Source: Drosophila persimilis
Lineage: Eukaryota > Arthropoda > Insecta > Diptera > Drosophilidae
Length of the DNA: 64,000 bases
Assembly (NCBI RefSeq): GCF_003286085.1
Contig: NW_020825716.1
Location: 1 to 64,000 of the forward strand
Direction of reading: 5' to 3'
The translations under genes were made by a program, and so were the position numbers. This document shows positions 32,741-43,027 of this stretch, one piece after another (position 1 is the stretch's first letter; every line of letters begins with the position of its first letter). A model generated the notes under the pieces. It ran no database searches, was not told the origin of the DNA, and saw only the letters and a program-made list of their open reading frames with translations.

Positions 32741-33213
32741 CGGGTAAATCGCTCGGTACTCGCTGCTATCAAAGCGTACATTAAGCCCGATCAATCCAGT
32801 GTGCATGCAGCCGTCAAAAGTAGCCCATATTGTGTTGCTTTTGGCCAAAACATGATTCCACTTATCAACTCCTACGAAATCTCAGTATGTTGGAGGACCG
32901 AGCTGTAGTCTTCGATCGCGACGATTCCTTCGAGGTAATTCGCAAGACCGCTGCAGAAGCAATGAAACAGCAGCATGTTCGCAATGAAAATATCTATAAT
33001 CTTCGAAGCCGAGAAGTAAACTTTCAAGTGGGTCAAGAAGTGTATAGACGAAATTTTGACCAGAGTAGTTTTGTGAAAGGCATTAAAGCGAAACTGGCAC
33101 CTACGTTTTGGAAAGCCCGCATTAAGAAAAGACTCGAGAACAGCTACTACGAGCTGGAAGATTTCCAGGGTCGCTTTATTGGTAAATATCACACAAATGA
33201 TATTGAACAATAA
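32741..33213 (+). pseudogene. Ty3/gypsy integrase C-terminal fragment
   Basis: Frame reading VNRSVLAAIKAYIKPDQ from 32741 (the usual block after the integrase core), then a one-base frameshift near 32877, then LSMLEDRAVVFDRDDSFEV and VNFQVGQEVYRRNF (the GPY/F-type C-terminal domain) ending at TAA 33211. No chromodomain is visible. The inverted DINE-1 has replaced everything upstream. Subgroup within Ty3/gypsy not assigned. Confidence 0.75.
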
Positions 33214-33285
33214 ATCGTATCCAGCACTCCAAGTGTGGATCACGATTTGGTTAGCAAGACCACAAACTGTGATTTCAGCGGGGGG

Positions 33286-33876
33286 TGTAATATTCGTAAT
33301 ATAAAATTACAGCCTAAAACTAGGCCGTAAAAAATTCGAGTTGAATATCTTGTGAGCTTTGATAAAGCTTATCAACAGCTGTTTTGCGACCAAGCGGCAA
33401 ACGCTTTGATATGCAATTTTTCTGCCGTGCACTATATTTTATTAAATATTGCTGTGTCTGGATCCTGTATAACAGAAGAAGTCCATAGAAAGTGTGGGAA
33501 AACGTGGGTTGCTGTTTTTAGTAGTCCCAGCCTCTTTCTTTCTCTCCTCGTGACCGTCAGAGTGACCGGCCGTGGAAAAAAAAGTCTTGTAGAGCTGACC
33601 CAGTTCTCTAAACCAAGGTCAAGCCAAAGTCAAAGCCTAGTGCAAGTGCCAAGTGCGGCTCAAAGTGATGATTTAATTTGAGTGGACGCGCCAGTTATAT
33701 ATCGTCAATACTGGGGCAGCCGTTCGACCATTTGGAAAACGAACGCCCACAGTTCAGTAAAATTTTTCGATCAGTGGTGTAGTTCTGTTGAGGTAATCCA
33801 CCCAGCTACAGAGACCCGTTGAAAAATTTCTGTTCTTTCCGCGTAGGATTAGCACCACTAGTATCTACGTATTACA
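33286..33876 (+). repeat. LTR of the Ty3/gypsy element
   Basis: Follows the purine run AGCGGGGGG (33277-33285). Starts TGTAATATTC and ends CGTATTACA, giving the inverted ends TGTAATA/TATTACA, 591 bp. Copies lacking the first roughly 30 bp recur five times in the 46747-55825 array. Confidence 0.72.
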
Positions 33877-34625
33877 ACGCTGGTCACCTCTATTGGCCAC
33901 GTGCCCGTACCACCGGTTTAACCCCCATCTGAAAAGAATGAATGTGCGGTAACTATTCGTTGGTCTTCAACCATGATCACGGTTTTATACCGTGACTATA
34001 TACCTACTACTAACCTACTAACTAACCTACTACTAACCTACTAACCTACTACTACTACTACCTACTATATACCTAGTACTAATCAGTTTTATAGATTTAA
34101 GATCATTATACCCTACCTCGCCCTTATGATATTCCTTCCCCAGTATATTCTATATAGTAATACCCAATAAATGTAAGACAATATCGCCAAATGAGCGATA
34201 CCGCAGCCGACAAAGATCTGACCGGTGATTTTCTTCGTTTACGTATCCATGCTGATCTGTCCCTTTGACCCCCTGTATCCCGTTTCCTAGTATCCTTTCC
34301 CTACTCGTACGCGATTTTTTTTTATATAAATTCTTATCTCGACCATTTGCCAGAGCTCTAAATGGGTAGTAAAATGTCCTCCATGCCCACATAGTATACT
34401 ACATAGTCTATAACTCTACTTTGAGCACTCTACATCACTCCACTCTCTTATCTGAGCGGACCGGGACGTACGCTTCTAAACACTTGACCTTGATAGTGGC
34501 GCCGGTGATAAGACCGGCTCTCGGTTTCATCTCGGCTCCGACGCAAAACGAGCTGTCGCTATGAGTACTCAAGTCAACGTTCTTCAGTAAAGAGCAGCAC
34601 CAGTAAAACAAACTAAAAACCAAAA
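33877..34625 (+). promoter_or_regulatory. Upstream region and core promoter of the small secreted-protein-like gene
   Basis: About 750 bp of non-coding DNA between the gypsy LTR and exon 1. It includes a CTA-rich run (34005-34078) that is short in the array copies. An initiator-like TTCAGT puts the start site at about 34586, with a TATA-like TATGAGTA 26 bp upstream (34560-34567). The 5' UTR would be about 40 bp. The same segment recurs in the array at 46.7-55.8 kb. Confidence 0.5.
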
Positions 34626-34691
34626 ATAGCCAAGATTGCTTTGATCTTCTTCCTGTTCGCCCTGTTCGCCGTAAGTGGAGATAGAAGGGGT

Positions 34692-34998
34692 TGTAGCGCC
34701 ATTTGGCTAATAATAATTGTTATTAGGATAGTATTTCATGAAGTCTAGTGTAAGTTAGGCTAGGGCAAAGCGGGAGCGCAATAAAAGCTCGCTCTCTCGC
34801 TCTTGGCGAATTCGCCCTGCTTTGCCACCGTAGGTAAGGTAGGCACAGAAGAAATTGTTTTAATATATGAAAAGAGTCGAGAAAAATACATGCAATCGAA
34901 CCCACGCACTCCTTTTTTTTCGTCGTATTAAAATACAAAATTGCAGTCACCCAAGTTGTTTCGGTATCTTTATTTAGAAAAACTATTCTAAAATTTCA
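34692..34998 (+). repeat. BEL-E 5' LTR
   Basis: 307 bp, TGTAGCGCCATT to AAAATTTCA, about ten differences from the 3' LTR. Confidence 0.92.
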
Positions 34999-35016
34999 TG
35001 GCGCCCCCGGGTGGAC
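34999..35016 (+). other. BEL-E primer binding site
   Basis: TGGCGCCCCCGGGTGGAC directly after the LTR; the matching tRNA was not assigned. Confidence 0.6.
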
Positions 35017-36123
35017 TTGCAATTTAAACGTATTAATTCAAGTGGAAGGCAAAAGTGACAGTGACACAGTGGAGAAAAGATAAATAGCCAAAATCTATTA
35101 TACATACATACATACATGTACATGCATATGTGCTGCAGCTAAATTGCCAAATTGACCGCGACGTGTGTGCAAATAATTAAACAAACAAAACTAAAAATCA
35201 CCGCGTCGGTCGTGCAATACCCTGTCTTCAGCTACATATATACAAAAGGAGATACACATATACCATCTACCCAAGAAGATCCAAGTGGAGCATCCAGTAT
35301 TAGAAGAGGAGAGTACAGTATTTGTGCAAAAAATTGAAAGCTCGAGTGAAGACGAAAAGATTAAAAAACTCGCAATTATTGTCTTGTGCTGAAACAATTG
35401 CACCTCGCTTTCAATTCTTGGCACATACGTATGACATAGTAGAGCTAGATTGCATGCTGTAGTTAGAGTTCAGCGTATATATTAATACATATGTACATAT
35501 ATACATATGTACATCTAACCCTCTTGGACGCCATAACTACACATATAACTCATTTTAACTGCAATCGCTGTCACCCCCTTTCCCCTTTCTCGTTTTCGTT
35601 GTGTCAAATATATGTATAGTTGGGTCGTTGGCCAAGCACGCATACCAATACGCAGCTGCAGCGGTGAATTTTTTCGTCTCGCTTTCGCTCTTCACCGTTG
35701 CTTATCGTTGTTCTTTTGTTTGGCGCGCTTGATCCAAACCAAACACCAAGTGACGCGCTACCCTGTTTTCGTCGGGTATATTCGTTTGGTGTCAGTAGGA
35801 TCCAACTATCAATTAAGACAAAGTCGTGCCTCGCAAATCAATTTAGCGTCGTTGTCTGTGCATACGTATACACAACATCCATTCTTCAGAACTGCAGCGG
35901 TGAAATTTTTCGTTTTCGCTTGTCACCAGTGCTGTTCGTTGCTATTCTTGTGTGGTTTTCGTGTACGCGCCAGCCAAGCGACGCTCTACCCTAAATTTTT
36001 CGGGTATATTGGTTTTTCACCTCGTTTGGGTACAATTACCCATTATTTCATTGAGTGCCTCGGCATTAAATACGATTATTAGAAACGATCTTTCGCCTTC
36101 AGTTGCTTTTATTGAGAATCAAT
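35017..36123 (+). other. BEL-E leader with an internal direct repeat
   Basis: 1.1 kb without a recognisable protein. Two diverged direct repeats of about 150 bp start at GCTGCAGCGGTGAA (35656) and ACTGCAGCGGTGAA (35890); each ends in a TTTTTCGGGTATATT-like block. TACATA/CATATG-rich stretches lie at 35100-35130 and 35480-35515. Confidence 0.55.
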
Positions 36124-36507
36124 ATGACCTCAAAAGCCAACAATATTGCCCTTAAAGAGCTGAAGAAAAAGCGCAGTTGCCGTGTCAAAGGCATTCGTTT
36201 ATTAGCGGACCGTTTAGAAGCGGGGGATATTCCGCTGGTATTGACGGAGCTCGAGTGCAGACTCGAAACGCTGATGCGTAGCATTGACACGGCACGCGAA
36301 CTTCAAGAGAAGATTGAAGATATAGACATTGACGATGAATTTGGAGTCGAGTTGGAAGAACTCTCAATTGTCACAAAGGCACAATTAATGTCTCTCATTT
36401 GCGCATTAAAGACAGCTGATGAGACAATACCGGCAGTACCAGCTAATGGTGGCTCGCCTTTCGAAGTTAGCTCTACCGCAGTTCAGCGGCAACTTTTCGG
36501 ACTTTAA
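36124..36507 (+). pseudogene. BEL-E gag N-terminal part
   Basis: 127 codons from ATG 36124: basic N-terminus (LKELKKKRSCRVKGIRLLADR), then a helical, acidic stretch. It ends at a TAA just where the capsid should begin. The next frame opens at 36511 with IGLFETLVHNDQSIP, so a deletion or frameshift has broken gag here. Confidence 0.8.
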
Positions 36508-36510
36508 AAA

Positions 36511-38642
36511 CCATAGGTTTATTTGAGACTCTAGTTCACAATGACCAAAGCATTCCAATTATCGAAAAGTTCAACCATTTGCTTTCGTGTCTCTCCGGTG
36601 AAGCGTTGGGAACAGTTAGGGCTTTCCAAGTAACCGAGACCAACTACGAGAAAGCAATGGCTAGCTTAAAACGGGTCTACGATAATGATTGTCTGATCTT
36701 TAAAAATCACATTGATGCCCTATTTAGTCTTCCCAAAATGACCCAGCAATCAGCATCGTCCTTAAGAAACCTTATCGATACCGCCTCATCCATATACGGT
36801 TCGTTGTTGTCGATAGGCGATGATAAAAAGATCTCGAATGCGATGATTATTCATCTCGTCTTGAGCAGAGTCGATCCGGTGACCAAAGAGAAATGGGAAG
36901 AACAGCTCGATTATGACAAACTGCACCTTTGGACGGACTGTGAAAAGTTGCTTAACCGCAGACATCAACATCTTTCGGCCGAAAATTCGGACAAACCAAA
37001 GCAGGAGCAGAAAGCTGTGCCAAGCAAGCCGCATAATCGGAGCTCATTCGCGTGTTCCACCGCGAATACCAAAAACCAACAATGCAGCTACTGCAATGCG
37101 AAAGGCCATTTGTTGACAGATTGCAGTCCATTTGGTCGGCTGGCAGTAATGCAAAGGTTCGAATTCGCAAAAACTGCATCCTTTGTCTGCATCAATTGTC
37201 TGCAGCCAGGCCACTCTGTAGTACGATGCAAAGCTAAGAAGTGTCGAGTGTGTGGCTGCTCACACCATACCTTATTGCATAGATACACAGTGGCGAATAA
37301 AAGTCTAGCATTACCATCACCCCCAGAGAATTCTTCTCCTCCTCCCAATCAGAATCAACCTATGGAATCAGCTATGGATAGAGTTATGCTGGCTACGTCG
37401 ATCGTAAGCGTCCGAACAAATAATGGTGAACATGTTTTGGCCCGAGCTCTGCTTGACTCGGGGTCTCAAACCAATTTTATAACTGAGGACTTAGCACAGC
37501 GCTTACAGATCTGTAGGGAGGAGTCGTGTATCAACTTGCTTGGTATTGGTGAATCCAATTCACAAGTCAAGAAAAAGATACACACGGTGGTGAAGTCGCG
37601 AATTACTGGTAGTGAGTTTTCGGTTGATTTCTGGATTCTAAAGTCCATTTCGGGGTATCACCCTGATCAAACACTTAACGTGAGTGACTGGAAAATCCCG
37701 AAGAACTTACCACTTGCAGACCCATATTTCTTCAAGCCACAGAAGATAGATATGCTGATAGGTGCAGAAACATTTTACGAACTTTTATCTGTCGATCAGA
37801 TTCGACAAGGTCCTGACTATCCAACTCTGCAGAAAACGCTTCTCGGCTGGATTGTGTCGGGCAGATACACTCCAAAGGTGACTGCCACCCAAGAAGCTAG
37901 GAATTGTTTGAGTTATCGAGAAGAGTCAGTGATCCACATCGACAATACATTACAAAAGTTTTGGTCACTGGAAGAATTGCCGTCTTCTAAAAAGTCTTTA
38001 TCTCCTGAACACAAGTTATGTGAAAAGCATTATAGAAGGACTACTCAGGTCGTGCCTTCAGGTCGGTTTGAAGTAAGACTGCCGTTCAAATCAGATCCCA
38101 GTATCTTAGGCAACTCCTTTGAAGTGGCTAAACGGCGGTTTTTATCGCTTGAAAAAAGATTGTCTCGTGACCCCGAGTTGCAGAAAATGTACTTGGAGTT
38201 CATGGAAGAGTACCTCTCCTTGGGTCACATGTCTACCACAGACAATACAATCCCCAAAACTCCACATTATTTCATTCCACATCAGTGTGTGTTGAGGCCT
38301 CAAAGCACGTCGACCAAGCTCCGCGTCGTTTTCGATGCGTCTTGTAAAACGTCCTCTCAGGTGGCCTTGAACGACATATTGATGGTGGGTCCTACGATAC
38401 AGGATGAGCTGTATTCGACATTGCTCCGATTCAGACTACACAGGTACGCCTTGACAGCCGATGTTAAGAAGATGTATCGCCAAGTCTGGGTCGCTGATGC
38501 GGATAGACAATTCCAGCTCATAGTGTGGAGAAGAGACCCGTCTGAGTCCTTGAGAATATACCAGCTCAACACCGTAACATATGGGACTGGACCAGCCCCA
38601 TTTTTGGCAATTCGGTGTTTGAAGAGGTTGAAAGAGGTTTGA
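36511..38642 (+). pseudogene. BEL-E gag-pol: capsid, knuckles, protease, RT start
   Basis: One frame of about 710 codons. Capsid blocks come first (LLSCLSGEALGTVRAF), then three zinc-binding motifs CSYCNAKGHLLTDC, CINCLQPGHSVVRC and CRVCGCSHHTLLH (37084-37275). The protease has ALLDSGSQTNFIT (about 37446-37484) and DMLIGAETFYELL. After a linker, RT follows with LRVVFDASCKT and ALTADVKKMYRQV. It ends at a TGA where the RT palm should continue: the YVDD region is deleted between AIRCLKRL and LTKWFSNSPEV. Confidence 0.88.
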
Positions 38643-38643
38643 A

Positions 38644-39494
38644 TTGACTAAATGGTTTTCGAACTCACCTGAGGTCACCGCATCCGAGAGCACATTTAAA
38701 CCGATAACGATCTCGGACTCAGAGTCAACTAAGGCGTTAGGAATATCGTGGCTGCCACACGAAGACGTCTTTAAGTTCCAAATTGAGACGTCAGTTATGG
38801 GTCTCCGAGCGACAAAACGGAACATATTATCGGTGACATCAAAGCTGTTTGACCCCCTTGGCTTGTTAAGTCCTTTAGTAATTAAGGGAAAGATCCTACT
38901 GCAGGAGCTTTGGTTTAACAAGCTAGATTGGGATGAGTCAATTCCAATGAACTTGGAAACAGCATGGAACTTATTAAAAGAATCCTTGGGTCAGTTTGAG
39001 AAGATTACCATACCTCGATTTGTGCATACTGACCCCATGTCACCGATTCAAGTACATGCCTTTGCCGACGCATCCATGAGAGCTTATGGAGCCTGCGTCT
39101 ATATCCGTAGAAAGACTGCAAAAGGTTTCAAGGTCTCCTTGTTGACTGCAAAGTCGAAAGTAGCGCCACTCAAGACGAAAACGCTCCCAAGGCTTGAGTT
39201 ATGTGCCGCTCACCTTCTAGCAGACCTTTGTCACCGAATCAAATCACTGCTCAAGGTTCCAATTGATAAAATTATATTCTGGTCAGATTCATAACTTACT
39301 CTTCATTGGATCAGATCCCACCCTTCGTCGTTGTCAACATTCGTTGCGAACCGAGTAGCGGAGATTCAAGAGTGGTCAAGTGAAGCTACGTGGCGGCATG
39401 TGCCGACAAAACAGAACCCAGCAGACATAGTTTCGAGAGATTGTGACGTAGAGGAAATCGTGCAGTCGATCTGGTTTGGTGGTTTTCTAACCTA
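38644..39494 (+). pseudogene. BEL-E RT thumb and RNase H
   Basis: Continues pol after the deletion: LGISWLPHEDVFKF, FDPLGLLSPLVIKGK, HAFADASMRAYGACVY, LPRLELCAAHLLADL, IIFWSDS. A TAA at 39292 interrupts right after WSDS; the frame goes on as LTLHWIRSH, WRHVPTKQNPADIVSR and CDVEEIVQSIWFGG, where the LINE begins. Confidence 0.87.
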
Positions 39495-40705
39495 ATCCAC
39501 CGTGGTTTTCAAATTGGTTTGCAGACGGATGTAGTTTTTACTGACTTCAGCAAGGCATTCGATTCTGTGAACCATGCTCTGCTTATTCACAAGCTCTCTT
39601 TATTAGGGTTCCCAACGAATCTTCTAGATTGGATTTTGTCCTATCTCTCTAACCGCACTCAACGTGTTTTGTTTTCTAACGTGTTGTCAAATACTGTAAA
39701 TGTTACTTCAGGTGTGCCACAGGGAAGTCATCTGGGCCCGCTTCTGTTCATTTTATTTGTGAATGACCTTCCTCAAGTCATAACATACTCTACTACACTA
39801 ATGTATGCTGATGATGTCAAAATCTGTCTTTCTTACTCTGATTGGTATTTGCACACACGCCTTCAACTTGATCTAAGTGAACTACTATTGTGGTGTTCAA
39901 CTAATCTTCTTTTTCTGAACCTTTCCAAATGCAAACTTATGACATTTTACCGTCGCGCTCCTCATTTTGTCCCATATGTTCTAGGAAATCATGTCCTTGA
40001 ACGAATTTCGAGTTCAAATGACCTCGGAGTCCTTTTTGATCATAAGATGTGTTTTAACACCCGTATAGCTGCAACTGTAAATAAAGCTAAGGGTGTTTTA
40101 GCGTTCATCAAGCGTTGGTCCAAGGAGTTTGACGACCCGTACGTTACAAAACAACTGTACATCTCGTTAGTACGTCCTATATTGGAGTATTGTTCTTGTG
40201 TGTGGAGCCCGCAGTATAAAGAACAGCAGGCTGTTATTGAATCCGTGCAAAAGCAATTTTTAATTTTTGCCCTTCGGAACTTTAACTGGGACTCAGGTAG
40301 AATCTTGCCACCCTACCGGTCTAGGCTAAATCTTATTGACCTGCCGTCGTTGCACCATCGCAGAATATGCAATGGCGTAATGTTCGTGCACAATCTCCTT
40401 CTTGGGACTGTTGACTCCCAAACTCTCTTGGGTCAGATTGACTTGGCCGTTCCATCTAGACCTACCCGTACTTTTAGGCCTATCCGTCTACCCATATGTA
40501 GATCTAATTATGCTGATCATGAACCTTTTAGGGTTTTATGCCATAATTATAACTCCCTCTGTCAAACCCTATCCCCTGAACTGTCTCTTAAACTAATTGC
40601 ATGCAATATTTATAATCATTTAAATTTAGCTAACTTTTAACTTATCTTTTTCCGCCTTTAGTAACTAAGTACCATTATTAACAGATAATTGTTAATTAAA
40701 TACGT
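39490..40705 (+). mobile_element. CR1/jockey-superfamily LINE, 5' truncated
   Basis: Non-LTR retrotransposon fragment inserted in BEL-E in the same orientation. It starts inside the RT domain and ends near 40705 after a short AT-rich 3' UTR with no clear poly-A. The BEL integrase core is missing at this place, so the insertion came with, or followed, a deletion. The conserved words match the Drosophila CR1-type element better than the F/jockey/I type. Confidence 0.8.
39519..40640 (+). pseudogene. LINE reverse transcriptase, C-terminal two-thirds
   Basis: Open frame of 373 codons, already open upstream of 39519 (IHRGFQIGLQTDVV). RT blocks in order: VVFTDFSKAFDSVNH (first catalytic Asp), SGVPQGSHLGPLLFILFVNDLP, LMYADDVKIC (catalytic pair, about residues 95-104), FLNLSKCKLMTFYR, and a thumb with LEYCSCVWSP. 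It ends at a TAA at 40638. No endonuclease or RNase H is present. The remaining frame is uninterrupted, suggesting a fairly young insertion. Confidence 0.85.
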
Positions 40706-40706
40706 A

Positions 40707-40871
40707 ATCGTTGCCGAGGACAACCTGCCCCCTCAACAGTGGCTCCTCGGAAGGGTGGTCGGAACAACCGCCGGGCAGGACGGAAGGGTCAGAGTGGTCG
40801 ACCTAAGGTCGAGCAGCGGAGCCACGTTCAGGAGGCCAATCCACAAGATGGCGCTTCTGCCTCTGGTTTGA
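40707..40871 (+). pseudogene. BEL-E integrase C-terminal tail
   Basis: VAEDNLPPQQWLLGRVVGTT and VRVVDLRSSSGATFRRPI: the conserved end of BEL/Pao integrases, followed by a stop and the polypurine tract. Everything between it and the RNase H end has been lost or replaced by the LINE. Confidence 0.85.
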
Positions 40872-40898
40872 AGCCTTCCAGGCCTTCAACGGGGCCGG

Positions 40899-41205
40899 TG
40901 TAGCGCCATTTGGCTAATAATAATTGTTATTAGGATAGTATTTCACGAAGTCTAGTGTAAGTTAGGCTAGGGCAAACCGGGAGCGCAATAAAAGCTCGCT
41001 CTCTCGCTCTTGGCGAATTCGCCCCGCTTTGCCACCGTTGGTAAGGTAGGCACAGAAGAAATTGTTTTAATATATGAAAAGAGTCGAGAAAAATGCAAGA
41101 AATCGAACGCACGCACTCCTTTTTTTTCGTCGTTTTAAAATACAAAATTGCAGTCACCCAAGTTGTTTCGGTATCTTTATTTAGAAAAACTATTCTAAAA
41201 TTTCA
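40899..41205 (+). repeat. BEL-E 3' LTR
   Basis: 307 bp, TGTAGCGCCATT to AAAATTTCA, followed by GTGGT. Confidence 0.92.
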
Positions 41206-41622
41206 GTGGTCGAAAAGGAAGTGACTGATTGTGGTTTTACTGTAACTCTGCTTTCAGGTGTGCATGTGTGCTCGCGTGCCTCGTGAGGAGCCCACCAAGC
41301 CAGTTGAGGCTCAGCTCAACGACCTGCTGGCAAAGGTCATGGACTTTTTCAACGAGGATAGCGTTAAGGTAAGTCTAGCCGACACTAGCCGACATTAACA
41401 GACCAGACAAAAACGTATGCCTAATTTACTCGATTGCTTCTGCACGACTTCCATGATAAGGCCAAGGCTGCTGCTGAAGAAGGTCTAGCTGTGAACGAGC
41501 AGATCCAGAAGGCGCCCAAACCCTAAAAATGCAGCTCTAAAGCAACGAATTTAAAAATCAAATCAAAAGATGTTGTGCCCAATAAAGGTTTAAACTACAA
41601 TTTAAAGGTTTTTAGCGTCAGC

Positions 41623-42774
41623 TCAATAATGCAAAAACATCCACAAACGGAGCTGGATCCGGGTCATGGCAAATAGCCGGTACAGGGCCTGAGGTCCCGC
41701 CAAGGGAAGCTCCTGGCGGTTTGCGCACTTGCCGGTTGAATCGAAAATATGGCGGTAGATACGCGGGCGGATGTCGTGCAGCTGCTTGGCGCTGCAGACA
41801 CTCTGCGGCATCTGGATCAAATGGTCGACCATGAGGGACACTCGTGGGGTAGTCGAAAGCAATAGCTGGCCGCTGACGGTGATTTTTTCCCCAGCTCTTT
41901 TCGGACGTAGACGCAGCACCCAATCCTCCTCAAAGGCACGAATCGTCTATGGGGATCGGGATAAGAGATCATCAGAGGTATGCTGCAGACGAGTTCTGGT
42001 TCTCCAAAACCTTACCTCAGACTCGAGGGTCCGTGGGTGTAAACCCTCTGAGCGGTGTATCCACTTCATTCTCAAGGTCAAAAATTCCACCCGGCTAGCA
42101 CTCAGCACCCGATGGATGAACACGGGCTTTTGGGCCTCAAGCTCCCTGTCCTCGACATGCAGCAGAATATCTAGGATCTCCTTTCCCTGCTTCTGGGGAA
42201 ACCTACAGTCGGAATCATGTGAGACGCTGTCCTTGTAGGGGCCCTTCCAAGAACAGCCCAGGTAGTGGTACTTGCAGCAAACCACACGCCCCTCACAAAA
42301 GAACTCCAAGTGTCTGGAGAGATCTTTCCTATCTGAGAACTGGTCATTGCAGCTGGAGCAGCTGATGGGTAGCTCCCAGAGGGTCTGGCGCACCACTAGA
42401 TTCTGCTCCTGATCGTAGTTTCTAATGAGCGATCGACAACTGGGGCAGCAGGCACGCGTTTTATTGAAGATGGCAACAGCCAGAACGGCGGTCTTGCAGT
42501 CTTCACACATGATATGCCCATGGCTGCACTGAAAGAAGTCGTGTGGTTGTGGAACCTCGCGGCACACAACGCACACCAGTATGTTATGCAGTCGCTCACG
42601 AAGATCGGATACGCCACCACCCGTGGACCCGCCGACCTCACCCTCACTGCTGTCCATAGTAGTCGAAATCTCATTCAAAGTACTTTCATCTTTACTTGCA
42701 ACATCTGACAATCGCTGCCTCTTGGCGGCTGGGGGCTGCTCGTTGTTGTTGACATTGGGGTTGGCATTCGACAT
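41623..42774 (-). CDS. CG32486: CYHR1-like (cysteine/histidine-rich protein 1) gene, two exons, intact
   Basis: Exon 1 is 42774-42016 (253 codons), with donor GTAAGG and acceptor CCCCATAG around a 69-bp intron (42015-41947); exon 2 is 41946-41623 (107 codons plus stop). The 360-residue product has a low-complexity N-terminus with a basic KRQR patch. A RING-like zinc site follows (C68, C71, C83, H85, C90, C93, C110, C113), then a TRAF/SIAH-type Cys-His region (C139, C142, H155, C160, C167, H170, C174, H186, C190) containing YHYLGCSWKGP, and a conserved C-terminal domain. Family members are zinc-binding, possibly ubiquitin-pathway proteins; the function here is inferred only. No stop or frameshift, unlike all surrounding elements. 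Convergent with the small gene; stop codons about 96 bp apart. Confidence 0.85.
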
Positions 42775-42830
42775 TCTGAAGGGTATTTCGGCCAGCAGCC
42801 TCGGCCTGGCTTTACAGTATGTGTGCGTGC

Positions 42831-42836
42831 TTTATT
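42831..42836 (-). terminator. Candidate poly(A) signal upstream of the CYHR1-like gene
   Basis: AATAAA on the minus strand, 57 bp before the CYHR1-like start codon. It would suit the end of a minus-strand transcript that includes the 58-codon frame at 43204-43028. Confidence 0.35.
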
Positions 42837-43027
42837 CAACAATTCTGATTGCCTGTTGTTGCAGAGTGAACTGATACTCTGGTGTAAAGTACGAGCACAA
42901 GGTTACGAGTTTTCCAAGGCCACGCTGGTTCCCTGAAAATTACAAATTAAAAACAGAGGATACACACAGAGAAAAACGGCATAGTAGGCACCCATGAATA
43001 GTTTAATTTAATAGAATGCACTTTGAT

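Larger units (their letters stand above)
34692..41205 (+). mobile_element. BEL-E, BEL/Pao retrotransposon with a LINE inserted
   Basis: 6.5 kb with 307-bp LTRs at both ends, a primer site, gag-pol remnants and a polypurine tract (ACGGGGCCGG, 40889-40898). The flanks GGGGT (34687-34691) and GTGGT (41206-41210) are a target duplication with one difference. It sits inside intron 1 of the small gene, same orientation. The RT active-site region is deleted and most of the integrase is replaced by a LINE. Confidence 0.9.
34626..41526 (+). pseudogene. Small secreted-protein-like gene, three exons, probably broken
   Basis: Exon 1 (34626-34670) encodes a signal-peptide-like AKIALIFFLFALFA and ends at a consensus donor GTAAGTGG. 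Exon 2 (41258-41368) follows the acceptor CTGCTTTCAG and encodes VCMCARVPREEPTKP... and ends at donor GTAAGTCT. Exon 3 ends APKP-stop at 41526, with AATAAA at 41581. All joints are phase 0, about 77 residues in total. Oddities: the expected start codon reads ATA, an in-frame stop lies upstream, and the likely acceptor of exon 3 reads TGCAC before GACTTCCATG (41445); a weaker in-frame AG lies at 41460. Intron 1 carries BEL-E (6.5 kb). Family not recognised. Confidence 0.6.

Noticed and set aside
33352..33681. A 109-codon frame repeated across the array (FSSPSLFLSLLVTVRVTG-like) as a conserved small protein
   Set aside because: It lies within the gypsy LTR, is interrupted or altered in several copies, and recurs only because the LTR recurs.
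38436..38921. Minus-strand 161-codon frame
   Set aside because: It is opposite the BEL-E RT/RNase H coding frame and shows no family signature.
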